From: Cymbidium sinense
Lineage: Eukaryota > Streptophyta > Magnoliopsida > Asparagales > Orchidaceae
Direction of reading: 5' to 3'
Length of the DNA stretch: 64,000 bases
Assembly (NCBI GenBank): GCA_021442155.1
Contig: CM038221.1
Span: 77,268,494 to 77,332,493, forward strand
Part shown: piece after piece, positions 48,122 to 59,640 of the stretch
Numbering within the stretch: the first letter of the stretch is position 1
Layout of the letters: each line of letters starts with the position of its first letter
Notes under the pieces: generated by a model
What the model was told of the DNA's origin: nothing
The model's input: only the letters and a program-made list of their open reading frames with translations
The model's database searches: none
Translations under genes and position numbers: made by a program

Positions 48122-49667
48122 AGGTGCCCCTTTGGAGGATTGCTTGAGATGAAATCTTGTAGCAATATTTGGATTCATTATGTACCTCTTTGGGCTATTC
48201 CTTTATGTTTGGAAGATATTAAGAAATATTTATATTTGACTTATTTGAATATATACTCTAATTTTTAAATACTTGTGTGGCTTCATGATATTGATTAATT
48301 AATCTAATTCTTATATGCTCAATTATTTTACAATTATTTAGTGTGGCTATCATATACAGATGCTGAAACGTATAAAAAAAAATTATTTGTCCAGCAGATA
48401 ATTTTAATTATATAATTTTTGTCATATGTACTGATTTGAGTACCGAAGACGTTTCTCCATCCTCTAACTCTCTATTGGTCATTAATTACTATTCAACTAC
48501 GATGCATTTTGACATAAGCAATGTGTCTTTATCCTACAAGTTAACACCTGCTCAATATATATATTCAAAGATGATCATATTATTCAATTTGAGCATGTTC
48601 TAAATATTTCTTATAATTACAATCAACACTTCATTTATGAAAATAAAATTTTATGTTATTTCATAAAAATTAATTTACTTAAAGAAATCATCTTGTACTA
48701 GATCTTATTACTTCAGGTATTGTTAACAAATTATTGAAAATATTTTCTTATACAACTGATTCATGGATTAAAACAAAAAACAAATTTATTTGCTGACAAA
48801 ACATACAAATAGACAGGTGCCAGTAAGGCTTTTCCAACATTTAGAAACAGTAGAAAATCTATATATAAAGTTAATTGGCAGAGTCAAGTAATAAAATAAT
48901 AATAATAAGTCGTATTTAACAAGCTTAGGACAAATATATCAATGACTTATGAACTGGTTGATGTTAACAATGAGGGAAAATGTGCAGAGTCGTACAATAA
49001 TAAACATATACACTTTATTATCTTAGCTGTATGCTCCACAATTTATAGGTTAAACATCGTCGATTTGAGTCCTTTATATGATATTATTTAAATATTTATT
49101 ATTAGGTTTTATCTAAAATTTGATCTGAGCTATGTTTGTGCTCAAAATATAAATCTTTATTGCAATTTAAGAGTAATAAATTCTCTTGTATGAGCCAATG
49201 ATGTTAATTACGCTCAAATCAACTGTTCAATCTAGAAAAGTAATTCTTTGATAACAAGCAGCGCCAAGGAGGCTGAGTGCAAACCAAATTCTTTCACAAA
49301 CATAAACTTTATAATTTGTCTTTGAAAAATTCAATAAAACTAGGTTGAAAAAGTTGAAGAATGAATAAATTACATTGATGATTGAACAATCAAGTGATCT
49401 GATAGATTAGAAAAGGAGTATATTCTTTGACTTATGTTCTTGTGAAATCTACTTATTGCTTTATAATTTAGATGTTATAAATGTCCAAACAACTATTTGT
49501 GATAATTTTATCAGTATTTTATTGGATTTATACAAATCTGAAGATAGTATACAAGCACAACTAGATGTAGTTGATATTAAAAAAAAGAAATCTTAGAGAA
49601 CGATTCATATATTTTAACTTCATCGCAACGGATATGCAACAATTTCAAAACAGATGAATAATTTTTT

Positions 49668-49740
49668 GGTTAATTTTTTAAACTAAGCATGATTATAATC
49701 TTAATTACGTAATTAGACACTTAAAAAAATTTTTAAAATA
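49668..49740 (+). repeat. Left terminal inverted repeat of the PMD element
   Basis: About 70 bp, inverted match of 53,440-53,512 with few mismatches. It diverges after the run tttttaaaat. Confidence 0.85.
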
Positions 49741-49789
49741 GGCCTGTCCAGCGTTCTGGCTTATTTAATTTTTTTTTAAAAAAATTAAG

Positions 49790-50640
49790 AGACAACTATC
49801 ATTTTTTGGCGTGCTCGGCTCATCCGATTTTTAGAGTATCGTTGGAAGATAAAGTACTAGAACTTTCATGTTGACAATTTTTGACGATTCTCGGCTGGAT
49901 AGCCGAAGTTTTTGCGTATGTATAAATTTTTTAGATGCAAAAAAAAATATTTATTGCGGCAACCCTCATTTTTGGCCGTATCGGGCTCATCCGATGTCGT
50001 ATTTTAGCATGCTTAGTATCGTTGGAAAGGTAATGAGAAGTACTACAACTTTCATGTTGATAATTTTTGACAATTCTCGCCCGGGTAGCCGCAGTTTTTG
50101 CATATGTATAAATTTTTAAGATGCAAAAAAAATATTTATTGCAGCAGCCCTGATTTTTTGGGCCATAACGGGCTCATATGGTGTTGGATTTTAGCGTGTT
50201 TAGTATCATTGGAAAGGTAATGAGAACTACTACAACTTTCATGTTGATACTTTTTGACGATTCTCGCCTGGGTAGCCGCAGTTTTTGCGCATGTATAAAT
50301 TTTTAAGATAGAAAAAAATATTTATTGCGGCAGCCCTCGTTTTTTGGCCGTATAGGGCTCATCCGGTGTCGGGTTTTAGCGTGCTTGTCATCATTGAAAA
50401 GATAATGAGAAGTAATACAACTTTCATGTTGATAATTTTTGATGATTCTCGTCCGGTAGCCGAGTTTTATGCGTATATATAAATATTTAAGATGCAAAAA
50501 AAATATTTATTGCAGCCCTAATTTTTTTGGTCGATCGGCTCATCCGGTGTTGGCTTTTAGCGTTTGATATCGTTGGAAAGGTAATGATAAGTACTACAAC
50601 TTTCATGTTTATAATTTTGACGATTCTCCCGTAGTTTTAC
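49790..50640 (+). repeat. ~186 bp tandem array inside the PMD element, five units
   Basis: The word aactttcatgtt occurs at 49,861, 50,047, 50,234, 50,419 and 50,598, giving spacings of 186, 187, 185 and 179 bp. Each unit carries ggctcat(c/a), tcgttggaa(a)g(g)taatga, tac(t)acaacttt, gacgattctcg, agttttt.cgtatgta and a poly-A stretch before tatttattgc. The third to fifth units have small gaps. The array sits just inside the left inverted repeat, 3' of the PMD gene. Confidence 0.92.
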
Positions 50641-50964
50641 ATTTACATTGTCTCAAATAGTGAAATCTAGGAAATTTATCACTCTCAAAATCAACCGATG
50701 AAACATTGCATTTTTTTTTGTAACTAACTTCAATAAAACGCTCTTCAAAATGCAATTAACAAACTCTTAAGAGATATGACATATCGCCAATAAAAAATAT
50801 ACGTTATGGTTCAACCTCTTGTGAATGTGTTGTGAGAACAAACTGAATTAAAACAAACCTATATGAACCTAATGCTGATATTTGATGTAATCCAATCAAA
50901 ACAAGAAAAGACTTAATATATATGTTAGCATGTGCAAATAGTTAACAACGCCGAGATTATACAA

Positions 50965-53252
50965 TTAAGAATTATACAACCGTGAAACTAAATGAATAAA
51001 CACAACAAATGAGATACAATCATAAGTAAATGTTATCCATTGCCTACAAAAGATAACAACGACGCCTTCTATCTTCAATGCACGCATCTTTGGAATCGCA
51101 TCACTATCGGGAGTGTAATGGGCTGGTGGTCGTTGTGGCCGGTCGTGTAGATGATGCTCTTGATGTTGCCCCTCTTGTTTGACCTGTTCGACCGGTTGTT
51201 GTGAATATCTCATGTGTGTAACACTAGGTACATCAGCAGAGGCCTGAGTAAGAAGCGAGAAACTGTGGTACAGGCTGTACGGCGATGTCATATGGAATGA
51301 TGGTGTACCATATGTGGGAGGGACTATTGCCTACCATGGGTGCATCTGACTCCACATAGCTTCCTGTAATGAATACTGGGGAGGCTATGTGAATGCATAT
51401 GTAGACGGCCTGACCATTGGTGTAGAGGATGGACCAACATCCATCGCTGGCGCATCTGACTGCTATGGCGATGACGTACCTAGAATGTTTGTGTCCCTGT
51501 ATCTACTATCAGAGATATGCATATTGCACCGCACCTCCTTACACAACTCCTCATAGTGATTGATAAAATGCTGAAATTTTGTGTCATCATTCTTCCCAAA
51601 GTAATGTTGGAATGCATCCTCAGTGTTAAGGATGTGCTCATGTTGCATTGAAAGCAGAATTAGTTAAGATTAGATCATTATATAGAATAATTTTTTTTAT
51701 ATAACAAATAAGCTTACTATTAACCGCTCTCCTGGCGCTCGAGGGTAATAAGTGTCACGGGGAATTGTTGGTGCTCTCAATATGTAGAGTGAAGCCCAAG
51801 ATCGATACCATCTCATGCATCGGTTGATTGCCACCTCACCATGTTGTTGAGATGAATCTACTGCCACAACTGAATCATGACGGCTCTCCCTCTGAGCAAT
51901 GTAAATCTGATGGTAGTCGACCCATTCAACGTCCGCTTTTTCTCGGCCATCTACTGAAAATAGGGATATCCGGTGATGTATCAATCATAGTGGCCAAACT
52001 GCTGAGCACACGATCAGGCAGGTACCACTCAACTCATTTCCAACAAATCATCGGTACTCGGGCCAGCCATATCTCATCACCCTGTAAGCATATATCCGCG
52101 ACATGAACATAGATCTTATGTCCATACGACTCCCATATCACCTGAAAATTTTAGTGAGAAGTTATTAAGTCGGTTGTATAGTATCTACCAAAAAATTTAT
52201 TAGATAATATACATCAAAAGAGCATACGTGACTCTGCAATAGTCTATTTAACTCAACTCTGTACACTCAAACGAACCCTTCATTCCACCGACATCCCTCA
52301 CTGAGGCCATCTATGTCTGTAGGGTATGGTGTATATAATGTGAGTCTACCAACATGAATGTGCTCCCATGCCCACACTTGCATTAAGTGTATACATTCAG
52401 CCATGTTCGTACGCTTCGGCTTTGTCGCCTCATGTAGCTCCCTGTATAACTGAGTAAGTACAATTGAATCCAGCGAGAACTTCATGAATGTATCCACATC
52501 CTCTAGCAATGGCAGATACTACAAGTGCACCTCAGAGCCCGATGTGTCTGGCATAAAAAATGAACCAATAACAAAGAGTATGTACGCCCTGACATGCATA
52601 GTAAACTGAGCCTCATACATATCTAAGTATAAGTCTCTATAGTATGTCCAACGCAACCAACAGGGGCCGAAGTGTGTAAGCTCCCCCATGCGAATTCGAT
52701 GTGATTTGCGGCTGAATCAGATCATGATAGACAACATGTGGCTCAGGGTGTGCTCCTATCAACTCCTCACAATAATCTCGCCATAAAGCACATTGTTTCC
52801 GCCGGCAATAATCAGCCAACAAGAGTGAAAATCTCTTTGAAGACCAGGGAATCATAGCGACTCTGCGGTGTAATTTTCATCTTGCCAATGGGCAAGTGGA
52901 GCGTATTCATCACGAGGTGACCAGCGTTCTACAAAAGCGGTGAGCAAATGGTGATCGGTTGGAATATCTTGCATCGTGAAATATAATCAGTGCTCTTAAA
53001 GTCATCATAAACTGTGGACAATTTATTGGTCATTCTCTGAACATCAATAAATGAGATGATGCCTCAAGTATAGTAACATGTATAACGATGAAGACATAGC
53101 CTCAGTAACATGTAGACAAAACGAATGCATAGCTTGTAAAGAAATAACTTTACCAAGTCGGGATCGTTACTCGGTGTCTCCACATAACATTGCCATACTA
53201 GGGTGAACTTTGGCGGTGGAGGCCTTAGTCCACAATCTCCTCGATGCATCAT
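50965..53252 (-). pseudogene. Plant mobile domain (MAIN/PMD) protein, decayed
   Basis: Minus-strand frames give PMD motifs in order: LLTAFVERW (52,930-52,905); FTMHVRAYILFVIGSFFMPD (about 52,600-52,550); YLPLLEDVD, LYRELHEATKP and LMQVWAWEHIHVGRLTLY (52,518-52,310); QVIWESYG, IWLARVPMICW and VEWYLPDRVL (about 52,140-52,010); VEWVDYHQIYIAQRESRHD and MRWYRSWASLYI (51,930-51,780). A Pro-rich tail lies at 51,290-50,965. Relatives are MAIN/MAIL1-type proteins, also annotated 'phosphatase 7 long form'; host versions act in transposon silencing with PP7L. An in-frame TAG at 52,521-52,519 splits HL|YLPLLED, and a TGA follows ICWK, so the copy looks dead. It lies between the inverted repeats of the 49,668-53,512 element. 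Confidence 0.85.
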
Positions 53253-53439
53253 CGCATTTGGCGGTCAAGCACCGGTGGCGGTCGGTGGCGGTGGCGGTTT
53301 GATTCGGAGAAAGGCAAGGCTCCGCAAGAGGAAGAAAAAATTAATCTCCGTCAGACTGGCAGCCTAACATGCGTCAAAGTAAGTCCTCCGTTCAATGGCG
53401 ATGCTGGGATGTACCAGTTAATTTGTGCTTCGTTAAATG

Positions 53440-53512
53440 GGCGCTTAAAATTTTTTGAAGTGTCTAATTGCATAATTAAGATTATAATCATGCTTAGTTT
53501 AAAATTTTAGCC
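53440..53512 (-). repeat. Right terminal inverted repeat of the PMD element
   Basis: About 70 bp, inverted match of 49,668-49,740. The start of the minus-strand PMD gene lies about 200-260 bp inside it, so promoter function of this repeat is plausible but not shown. Confidence 0.85.
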
Positions 53513-53521
53513 GAATTTTTT

Positions 53522-54509
53522 AAGGGATTTTAAGGGTCCGCGGTAGATTCAATTAAGCACTTTATATTAGTATGTACGAAATTATGAGACAAATACAATA
53601 TATTCTTATGAATATTATAATCATCTCTAAAAGTATTATATATTAAACAACAAAAAATGACAAGTAACGTACAATACACACACAAAAAAATGGCGGTGTT
53701 TTTATAAATGCTGTTTAGTTTAACAAGCTATAAAATTATATAGAATAATGTGAGGCACCTGCATTCTAGAGATAATTAATATAACAGACACCAACATATA
53801 TAACTGCATGTTGCTCACTCGTTTAAGTTTTTTTTTTTTTTTTTTGTCATGGCTTTGCATGCCGCTCAAGGGAACTGTGCGTCAGAAGGCTGTTGGTAAC
53901 ACAATATATATATATTATGTACGCCATTTTTGTTTCATTTTATTAATAGCTTTGAGCAGGTAATCTCACAGATCTGGAAGGATCTCCTGAATTTCATTGG
54001 CGTAATTAAACTCGCAAGTTAAAGTTTAGACTTTGGTTAAACATTTTCTATTTTGCCATCTTTCTTCTTCATACCTCATGGAGTACTATTACTGTGGAGC
54101 ACCTTAATGAATTGATTGTAAGATATATATATATATATATATCCATTATCTTATCTGAGTGTTGCACTAAGATAAAACAAGCTTGAGCTTCGATGGTGCC
54201 AGAGAAACAATCTTTGGAAGAATATCAACAAAGGAATATAATAGGTCGCAAACTAATTTATATACACATTCACTTTATTGCATTGAAGGGTGCAGAAAAA
54301 AAAAAGGAGAGTAAGTCGATCTTTGCCTTTATCTTGAAGGCTTGATGCCTCTATTTGATAAAAAGTGAAATGATTCCTATCTTTTGAGTCATTTGCTTGC
54401 TTAATAAAGCTCTTATTAGTTTCTCATTATCATGAAAAATGAAATTTATTTAGTTAGGTAATAAGCTTTCCTAACTTATTAAATTGGTGTTAAATTTTCT
54501 GCTAGTTAG
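53522..54509. other. AT-rich spacer
   Basis: No supported gene. An acceptor-like site near 53,957 is followed by a short open stretch ending in TAA at 54,007, too little to call. Confidence 0.35.
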
Positions 54510-55290
54510 ATATCAATCACATAAATTAAGTTTAATAGTTTTTTATGATTTGTATTTATATGTCGCTTGGAGCTCCGCCCTTTCAACTCATAGAAGTTTA
54601 AAAGTTTAATTAATGGTTTAATCAACAGAGATTATTCCAAGTTTGAATTTTTGCTATATTTTGATTTAAATTTGTATCATTAAGCTCTTTTAAACAAAAT
54701 AAGATGAATGAGTTCCTCTTGGAGGTTTTTTTTTTAATATTTGAGCAATTTAATTATAAACTCACGTATATAACGTATATATAAAAATTTAAACCTAAAA
54801 TTTATTAATTGAAAATCAAAATTCTCAATCATTAAGCTAAGGACGCCTCTTCTTCGAAGATTTGCTTGAGAAGAAATCTGTAACATGAATAATATTATAT
54901 GTTTTTAAAAATAATAAGTATAAATAGTTGAAAATGCATTAAATAAATATACTTTTAAAAATAACATAAACATAAATACAAGAAAATAAATAAATAAAAT
55001 AAAATAAAATACAATTGATCTCAGAGAGGAACTGGTGCCAGTAAAGCTCTTTCCTAGATTTAGAAACAGTACACAATCTATATGTAAAGTTTGTTTGGCA
55101 GTCAAGTAATAGAAAAATGATAAGCATATTTCGTAAGCTTAGGACAAATACATCAATGAATTATGAAGTGGTTGATTTTGACGATGATGGAAAATGTGCA
55201 AAGTCAAATATTATATAAATAGAGTTTATCATCTTTGCAGTATGCTCTTTAATTTTTAGGTTAAATATCGTTCTTTTGAGTTCTTTATTT
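54510..55290 (+). repeat. Duplicated non-coding block, right copy
   Basis: Compact counterpart of 46,060-49,100, with the three matching segments in the same order (about 54,510-54,610, 54,845-54,885 and 55,030-55,290). The two blocks are separated by the PMD element, which therefore lies between the copies of a direct duplication. Confidence 0.7.
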
Positions 55291-56008
55291 TAAATTCAAA
55301 TAAATATTTATTTATCTTTAAGTGATTTTATTTCTATATATTTATAATTTATAAGTCGTTTAGAAAAAATTTCTATATTTAATACGGAATTATCATATAA
55401 CTCCGGTGAAATTTTTTGCAGCAAAAAACATGTATCTTATTTTCTATGTTGAAGTAAATTTAAAATTTAAAATTCACTTTATTTATTTGTGAAAGAATTT
55501 TTTAAAATAATAATATTATTTAGTTATGTTATTTTATTGGCCATATAATGTTTTATTTTGTTTTGGTATTTAAGGGCATATAGACTCATGACATGTACCT
55601 TATGTTTAAAAGTACTCTTCCAACTCCATATTGATATATTCATTCATGTGATGCATCTCACATTTCAAAAATAAAAAAAATAAAAAAATAAATGTGTGTC
55701 TATATGTGTATAGACAGTGCAATCTCACATATATGGGGCATGAGACTTGTGATTAAAAAAATATTAAAAATTAAAAAAAACATGTGTGTCCAAAATAAGT
55801 GAATGAATATCATATAAAAATATATTTAAATATAATTTATCATTGATTTTGGGAATTTAGAGAATGTGATTTGAATGAGAAAAAAGGTGATAATAATATA
55901 TATTTATTATGAATAATTATAATTATAGAAAATGTTATTATAATGTTATGTCTGATGCGTGTTCGTGTCTCATATTTTTAATAATAAAAGTTTCCGCATC
56001 CTTGTCGT
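55291..56008. other. AT-rich spacer
   Basis: About 0.7 kb with A/T runs and no recognised feature. Repeated tgtgtgtc words near 55,693 and 55,784 are minor. Confidence 0.35.
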
Positions 56009-56280
56009 TAGGGGTGTAAAGCGAACTTTAACGAGGCTTTGTGTTCACGTTTACATTTGTTTGTATTCTGTTACTCATGTTGAGTTAAGCTCGTTATGAG
56101 AATGTTATGTTTCGTTATTGTTCATTTGAGCTCGAATGTGTTTAGTGTTCACTTGAATAAGGCTTCGTTTATTTGCTCAATCATGATTTTATTCGTGAAG
56201 AAGCTCGAAAATTTATCAAATTAAGTACTAAAACTAACTTTTTTAAAATTTTGAATTATTATAACACAAAATTTTAGATA
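56009..56280 (+). mobile_element. hAT-type element end or MITE fragment
   Basis: It starts TAGGGGTGTAAAGCGAAC, closely like the 12,050 MITE end (TAGGAGTGTAAAC), followed by gttcacgtttacatttgttt and tgagctcgaa-type words seen in this MITE group. No matching right end was found before the hAT transposase relic, so it may be the outer end of that element or a truncated MITE. Confidence 0.45.
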
Positions 56281-57361
56281 CAAATAAGGAAAAAACACAA
56301 AATAATATACTACTTTTATTGACATTAAATAATTCTTCAAATTTATAATATACATTCTAATAAAATTTTTCTAATGAAAGACATACAATGATACAAAAGT
56401 ATAAAATAATGTTTTATTAAACTAGAGAAAGGGATATAAAGTCCTTATGTGAGATAAGACTCAAAGATCTAATGCTCTACGAGCTACAAAAAGATTAAAG
56501 AGGTTTAATCCCCATCTAAGTACAAAAAAGCAAAAAAAAAAAAGCTAAAGAAAAGGTAAAAACTGAAAAAGACACTGGCCGATGAAGAGAACATCAAAAG
56601 ATCAGCATTTAGCAAAATTCAGGGTCCAACACCTTGAAAAGAGAAGAGAAAATAATTTGCAAAAAAATACTTGAGAAGATAGTTAATGAAGAGAAAAAAA
56701 AAATATGATTAAGATCTACAAGAAAAGACATAAAAGGCTCAAGCTCAGAGTAAAAAAATATTCATTCTAATTATCAACATAAGGGCAACAAATTAGTGAA
56801 AATCCAACTTTCAAGAAGGGTTACAATCACAAAAGATGCTACTAGCCAAAGAAAATAATTATATGATGATCATAGCCATAATAGTCAATTAGCCACCATA
56901 AGCAACAAAAGCAACAATATCACAGAGGTAAGAAGGCTATGAAAATGCACCATCGGTAGGTACAAAAGCAAGAAAAGCCCAACGATTCCACTAACAACCA
57001 AAGGATACCGACTTAGAAGCGAGGCAAAGAGACCGGTCGTGACCAAAGTGCATAGCACAATCAGAGGTAAGTAACAAGTTACATATCGAGACCGAGACTA
57101 GAAAGTGTACGCAAGCATGGTTCTGACTTACATGCATAGGTTACAGGTAGCTGCACAAGTTATGAGGTACACCCAGAAGTCCAAAACAGCCAATGAGCCA
57201 ATCAATCCCATGATTCCCATATAATGATAGAAACAACAAAAGCAAGTAAGCAACCTTCAAAGTTCAAACTTCAAAGTAACTTAGGCTTTACAGTCAAAGC
57301 AACAACAGCCAAGTAGGCAAGTAGCCAACAATTCCAGAAAAAAAAAATAACAACAATACAA
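56281..57361. other. A-rich stretch, nothing recognised
   Basis: About 1.1 kb, purine-rich on the plus strand with many caacaa, aagcaa and agccaa words. It could be non-coding sequence of the hAT element whose transposase relic lies at 58.9-59.6 kb. Confidence 0.35.
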
Positions 57362-57943
57362 GTATACAACAGCACCATTCACCAAAATGTAGAACAGCCC
57401 ACCGGAAGCAAAGATGATGAAAAAAATGCACTCAATAATTCTAATTAACCAATCTAGAAAAAATAGTTCTAATCAAAGTAAAGAGGCTGCAAAAAAAAAC
57501 TATTTTAGGTCCACCGAGAAGTGAGAACAGGCTGAACAATTAACCAAGTACCAAACCTGAAAGAATCAACAAAACCAACCATCAATGGCTAGATAGAAAT
57601 GAAACCAAACACAATAATAAGTCAAAAATCCCCTGATGCTATAGCATAGCAATACAATAGCATCATTCACCAAAATGTAGAATAGCCCACTAGAAGCAAA
57701 GAGGATGCAAAAGAAGGCACTTAATAGTTCTTATTAATGAATCCATAAAAAAAATAGTTCTAATCAAAGCAAAGAGACTGGAAAAAGGAATCATTTTAGA
57801 GAAGTGAGAATATGCTGAATAGCCAACCAAAGTAGCAAACTTGAAACTCTGAAATAATCAACAAAACTAACCATTAATGACTGGATAGAAATAAAATGAA
57901 ACACAATAATAAGCCAAAATCCTCTGATGCCATAGCATAGCAA
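57362..57943 (+). repeat. ~290 bp tandem duplication
   Basis: Units begin with ca(c/t)cattcaccaaaatgtaga at 57,373 and 57,661, and end with the words ctgatg(c/-)(t/c)atagcatagcaa near 57,633 and 57,924, an offset of 288-291 bp. Several small differences accumulate in the middle. Non-coding, A-rich on the plus strand, 3' of the hAT relic. Confidence 0.88.
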
Positions 57944-58860
57944 ATATGCAATCACATCAAACAGGCTATTTATTATGAGAAGTTGTAGATTTAAAACAAC
58001 AAAATAACAGTTGAGTGAAAACATCAAAACAACATAGAATGATAGAAGCGGCGATTAGACAAGTGGGTGGACAACAGTTAAATGAAAAAAAATAGGAGTT
58101 TTGAAACTAAAGAGGCTCAGATTTAAATATAACACATATGTGATATGACATAACCTCGTACACTCTATATAGTTTAACGTTTAACTTTAACATGTCATTC
58201 CAAATATAGAGAGACAATGGTTGAAACATAAAACTATTCGATACTCATCAATCATTATCTTAAAATCCCATATAAGGTTGACAAATTGCATGCATCCAAA
58301 CCATAGAGGATCAATAAAAAAAAATATTTGCTCAAATTTGCATATTTTACCATCATTTCAATCCTCTATAGGATTACATGCAATAATGACAAATCAAAAT
58401 GAAGGTAGCAAACAACGAAGCAACATTTATCTATCTGAGTATTTTAAATCATCATAACCTCACTCCCATAATTCTTCTGCAAAAAAATAGTTAGAATAGA
58501 ATAATATTACACAGTAATTCATAAATTTAAATCAACTCAAAGTAACCAAACAATCCATCATCGATAAGTGTATAAAAACAAAAACATGTAAAGTATTTGC
58601 AATTAAATGTATATGATATCCTCAAATGATTAGTAGCCTAATAGCACAAAAAAAGGGTATTATTGGCTTGTTGCTAATGAATCACCCAAGGGAACACCCA
58701 AATTTTCCTCCTCCAACATTTCTTGCTGTGAAAAAAATTTATAAAAAAAAATTAAAATGCAAAATAGATATAATGGAATAATAATATTAAATTGTATGGT
58801 ATTATATTGAAGCAATGAAGCACTTACCAATGGTATTTTAGTATTTATTTGGGATGATCT
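57944..58860. other. No gene recognised
   Basis: About 0.9 kb between the 290 bp duplication and the hAT relic. It would be the 3' flank of the transposase on the minus strand. Confidence 0.35.
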
Positions 58861-59640
58861 GATCTAATTAGATGCACAAACTAATGCATTAATTGTCTTG
58901 ACAGATAAACAACTTCTATAATCATCTAGTACCCTTCCACTAGTACTAAATGCGAATTCAGAAGCAATAGTCATTATTGAAATTGATAAAATATCACAAA
59001 CCATTTTAGACAAATATGGATATTTCAATGTGTTCATCTTCCACCATTCCAAAATATCAAATTGTTTAGTATTACAAACAAATAACCCTTCCTCAAGATA
59101 CACCTACAAGTCAGAATTAGCAGGCTATATGGAGCCAGATGACATAACAAAATCTTTAAAACCCAACATACAATCAAATTGAGATGTGCCAAGAGGATCT
59201 ATAACAGACTTCGAAGAAAAAAATCTCACATTGATAGAATCATTCATTGCAGTAATAGAAGAACTTTCAGAAGCATATATTGCATGTATTTCCCAAAGAG
59301 CCTTCTCAACAGATATAATTTGAGAATCAAGTTCATGTGGTTCATAGATCTTAGGAAATGTAAATGAAATGAATTTCAACTTTAAGATCAAGAACTACAA
59401 TAACATTAGTAGGTTACACTCCCCCCAATATTTATCAAATTTTATTTTCATAACTATGGTCATTTTTCTCATATAGTCATCTTCAGATCTAGATTCTTCC
59501 TGTAGAAGCTTCTTAACATGCATTGCAGTTGGCAAAAAAATATTTGATGTTGGATATGATGTGCCAGAAATTGTTTGAGTGACTAAGAACTTTCTGATTT
59601 TTTCATACCTCAGCTAATCATAATCTAATGATACTCACTT
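58861..59640 (-). pseudogene. hAT transposase (ricesleeper/DAYSLEEPER-like) C-terminal relic
   Basis: One main minus-strand frame gives, in order: KIRKFLVTQTISGTSYPTSN, AMHVKKLLQEESRSEDDYM and KFDKYWGECNLLM (59,610-59,405), then FISFTFPKIYEPHE (59,375-59,335), then FDILEWWKMNTLKYPYLSKM and ASEFAFSTSGRVLDDYRS (59,070-58,900), ending SVKTINALVCASN. The last part is the hAT dimerisation region that pairs transposase monomers. Stops occur after NLLM, after VMSSGSI and before VYLEEG. The N-terminal BED zinc finger and most of the catalytic core are missing. It is a dead fragment. Confidence 0.9.

Larger units (their letters stand above)
46060..49100 (+). repeat. Duplicated non-coding block, left copy
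   Basis: Three collinear segments match 54,510-55,290. At 46,070-46,140: cttggagctccg, tcatagaa, tttaaaag. At 48,130-48,165: gaggattgcttgaga against agatttgcttgagaag. At 48,815-49,090: ggtgccagtaa, tttagaaacagta, aagcttaggacaaata, gtggttgat/ctggttgat, ggaaaatgtgca and a taggttaaa(c/t)atcgt word. This copy is longer because the LTR element and another ~0.6 kb lie inside it. Confidence 0.7.
49668..53512 (-). mobile_element. Mutator-like (MULE-type) element carrying a PMD gene
   Basis: Terminal inverted repeats of about 70 bp bound a 3,845 bp unit. The left end reads GGTTAATTTTTTAAACTAAG, the right end read inward GGCTAAAATTTTAAACTAAG. Both continue catgattataatcttaatta, then a (c/t)g(t/c)aattagacactt word. 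Flanks are TAATTTTTT (49,659-49,667) and GAATTTTTT (53,513-53,521), eight of nine identical, which fits the 9 bp duplications of Mutator-like elements. Inside, on the minus strand, are a decayed PMD gene (53,252-50,965) and then a five-copy tandem array next to the far end. There is no MURA transposase, so it would move only with help. Some plant PMD genes are known to be carried by Mutator-type elements. Confidence 0.75.

Noticed and set aside
53244..53510. 88-codon plus-strand frame with GGGRWRWRF
   Set aside because: It overlaps the terminal inverted repeat and the 5' end of the PMD gene on the other strand.
53957..54007. Acceptor-like site followed by 16 codons and a stop
   Set aside because: Too short, no partner exon and no recognised protein.
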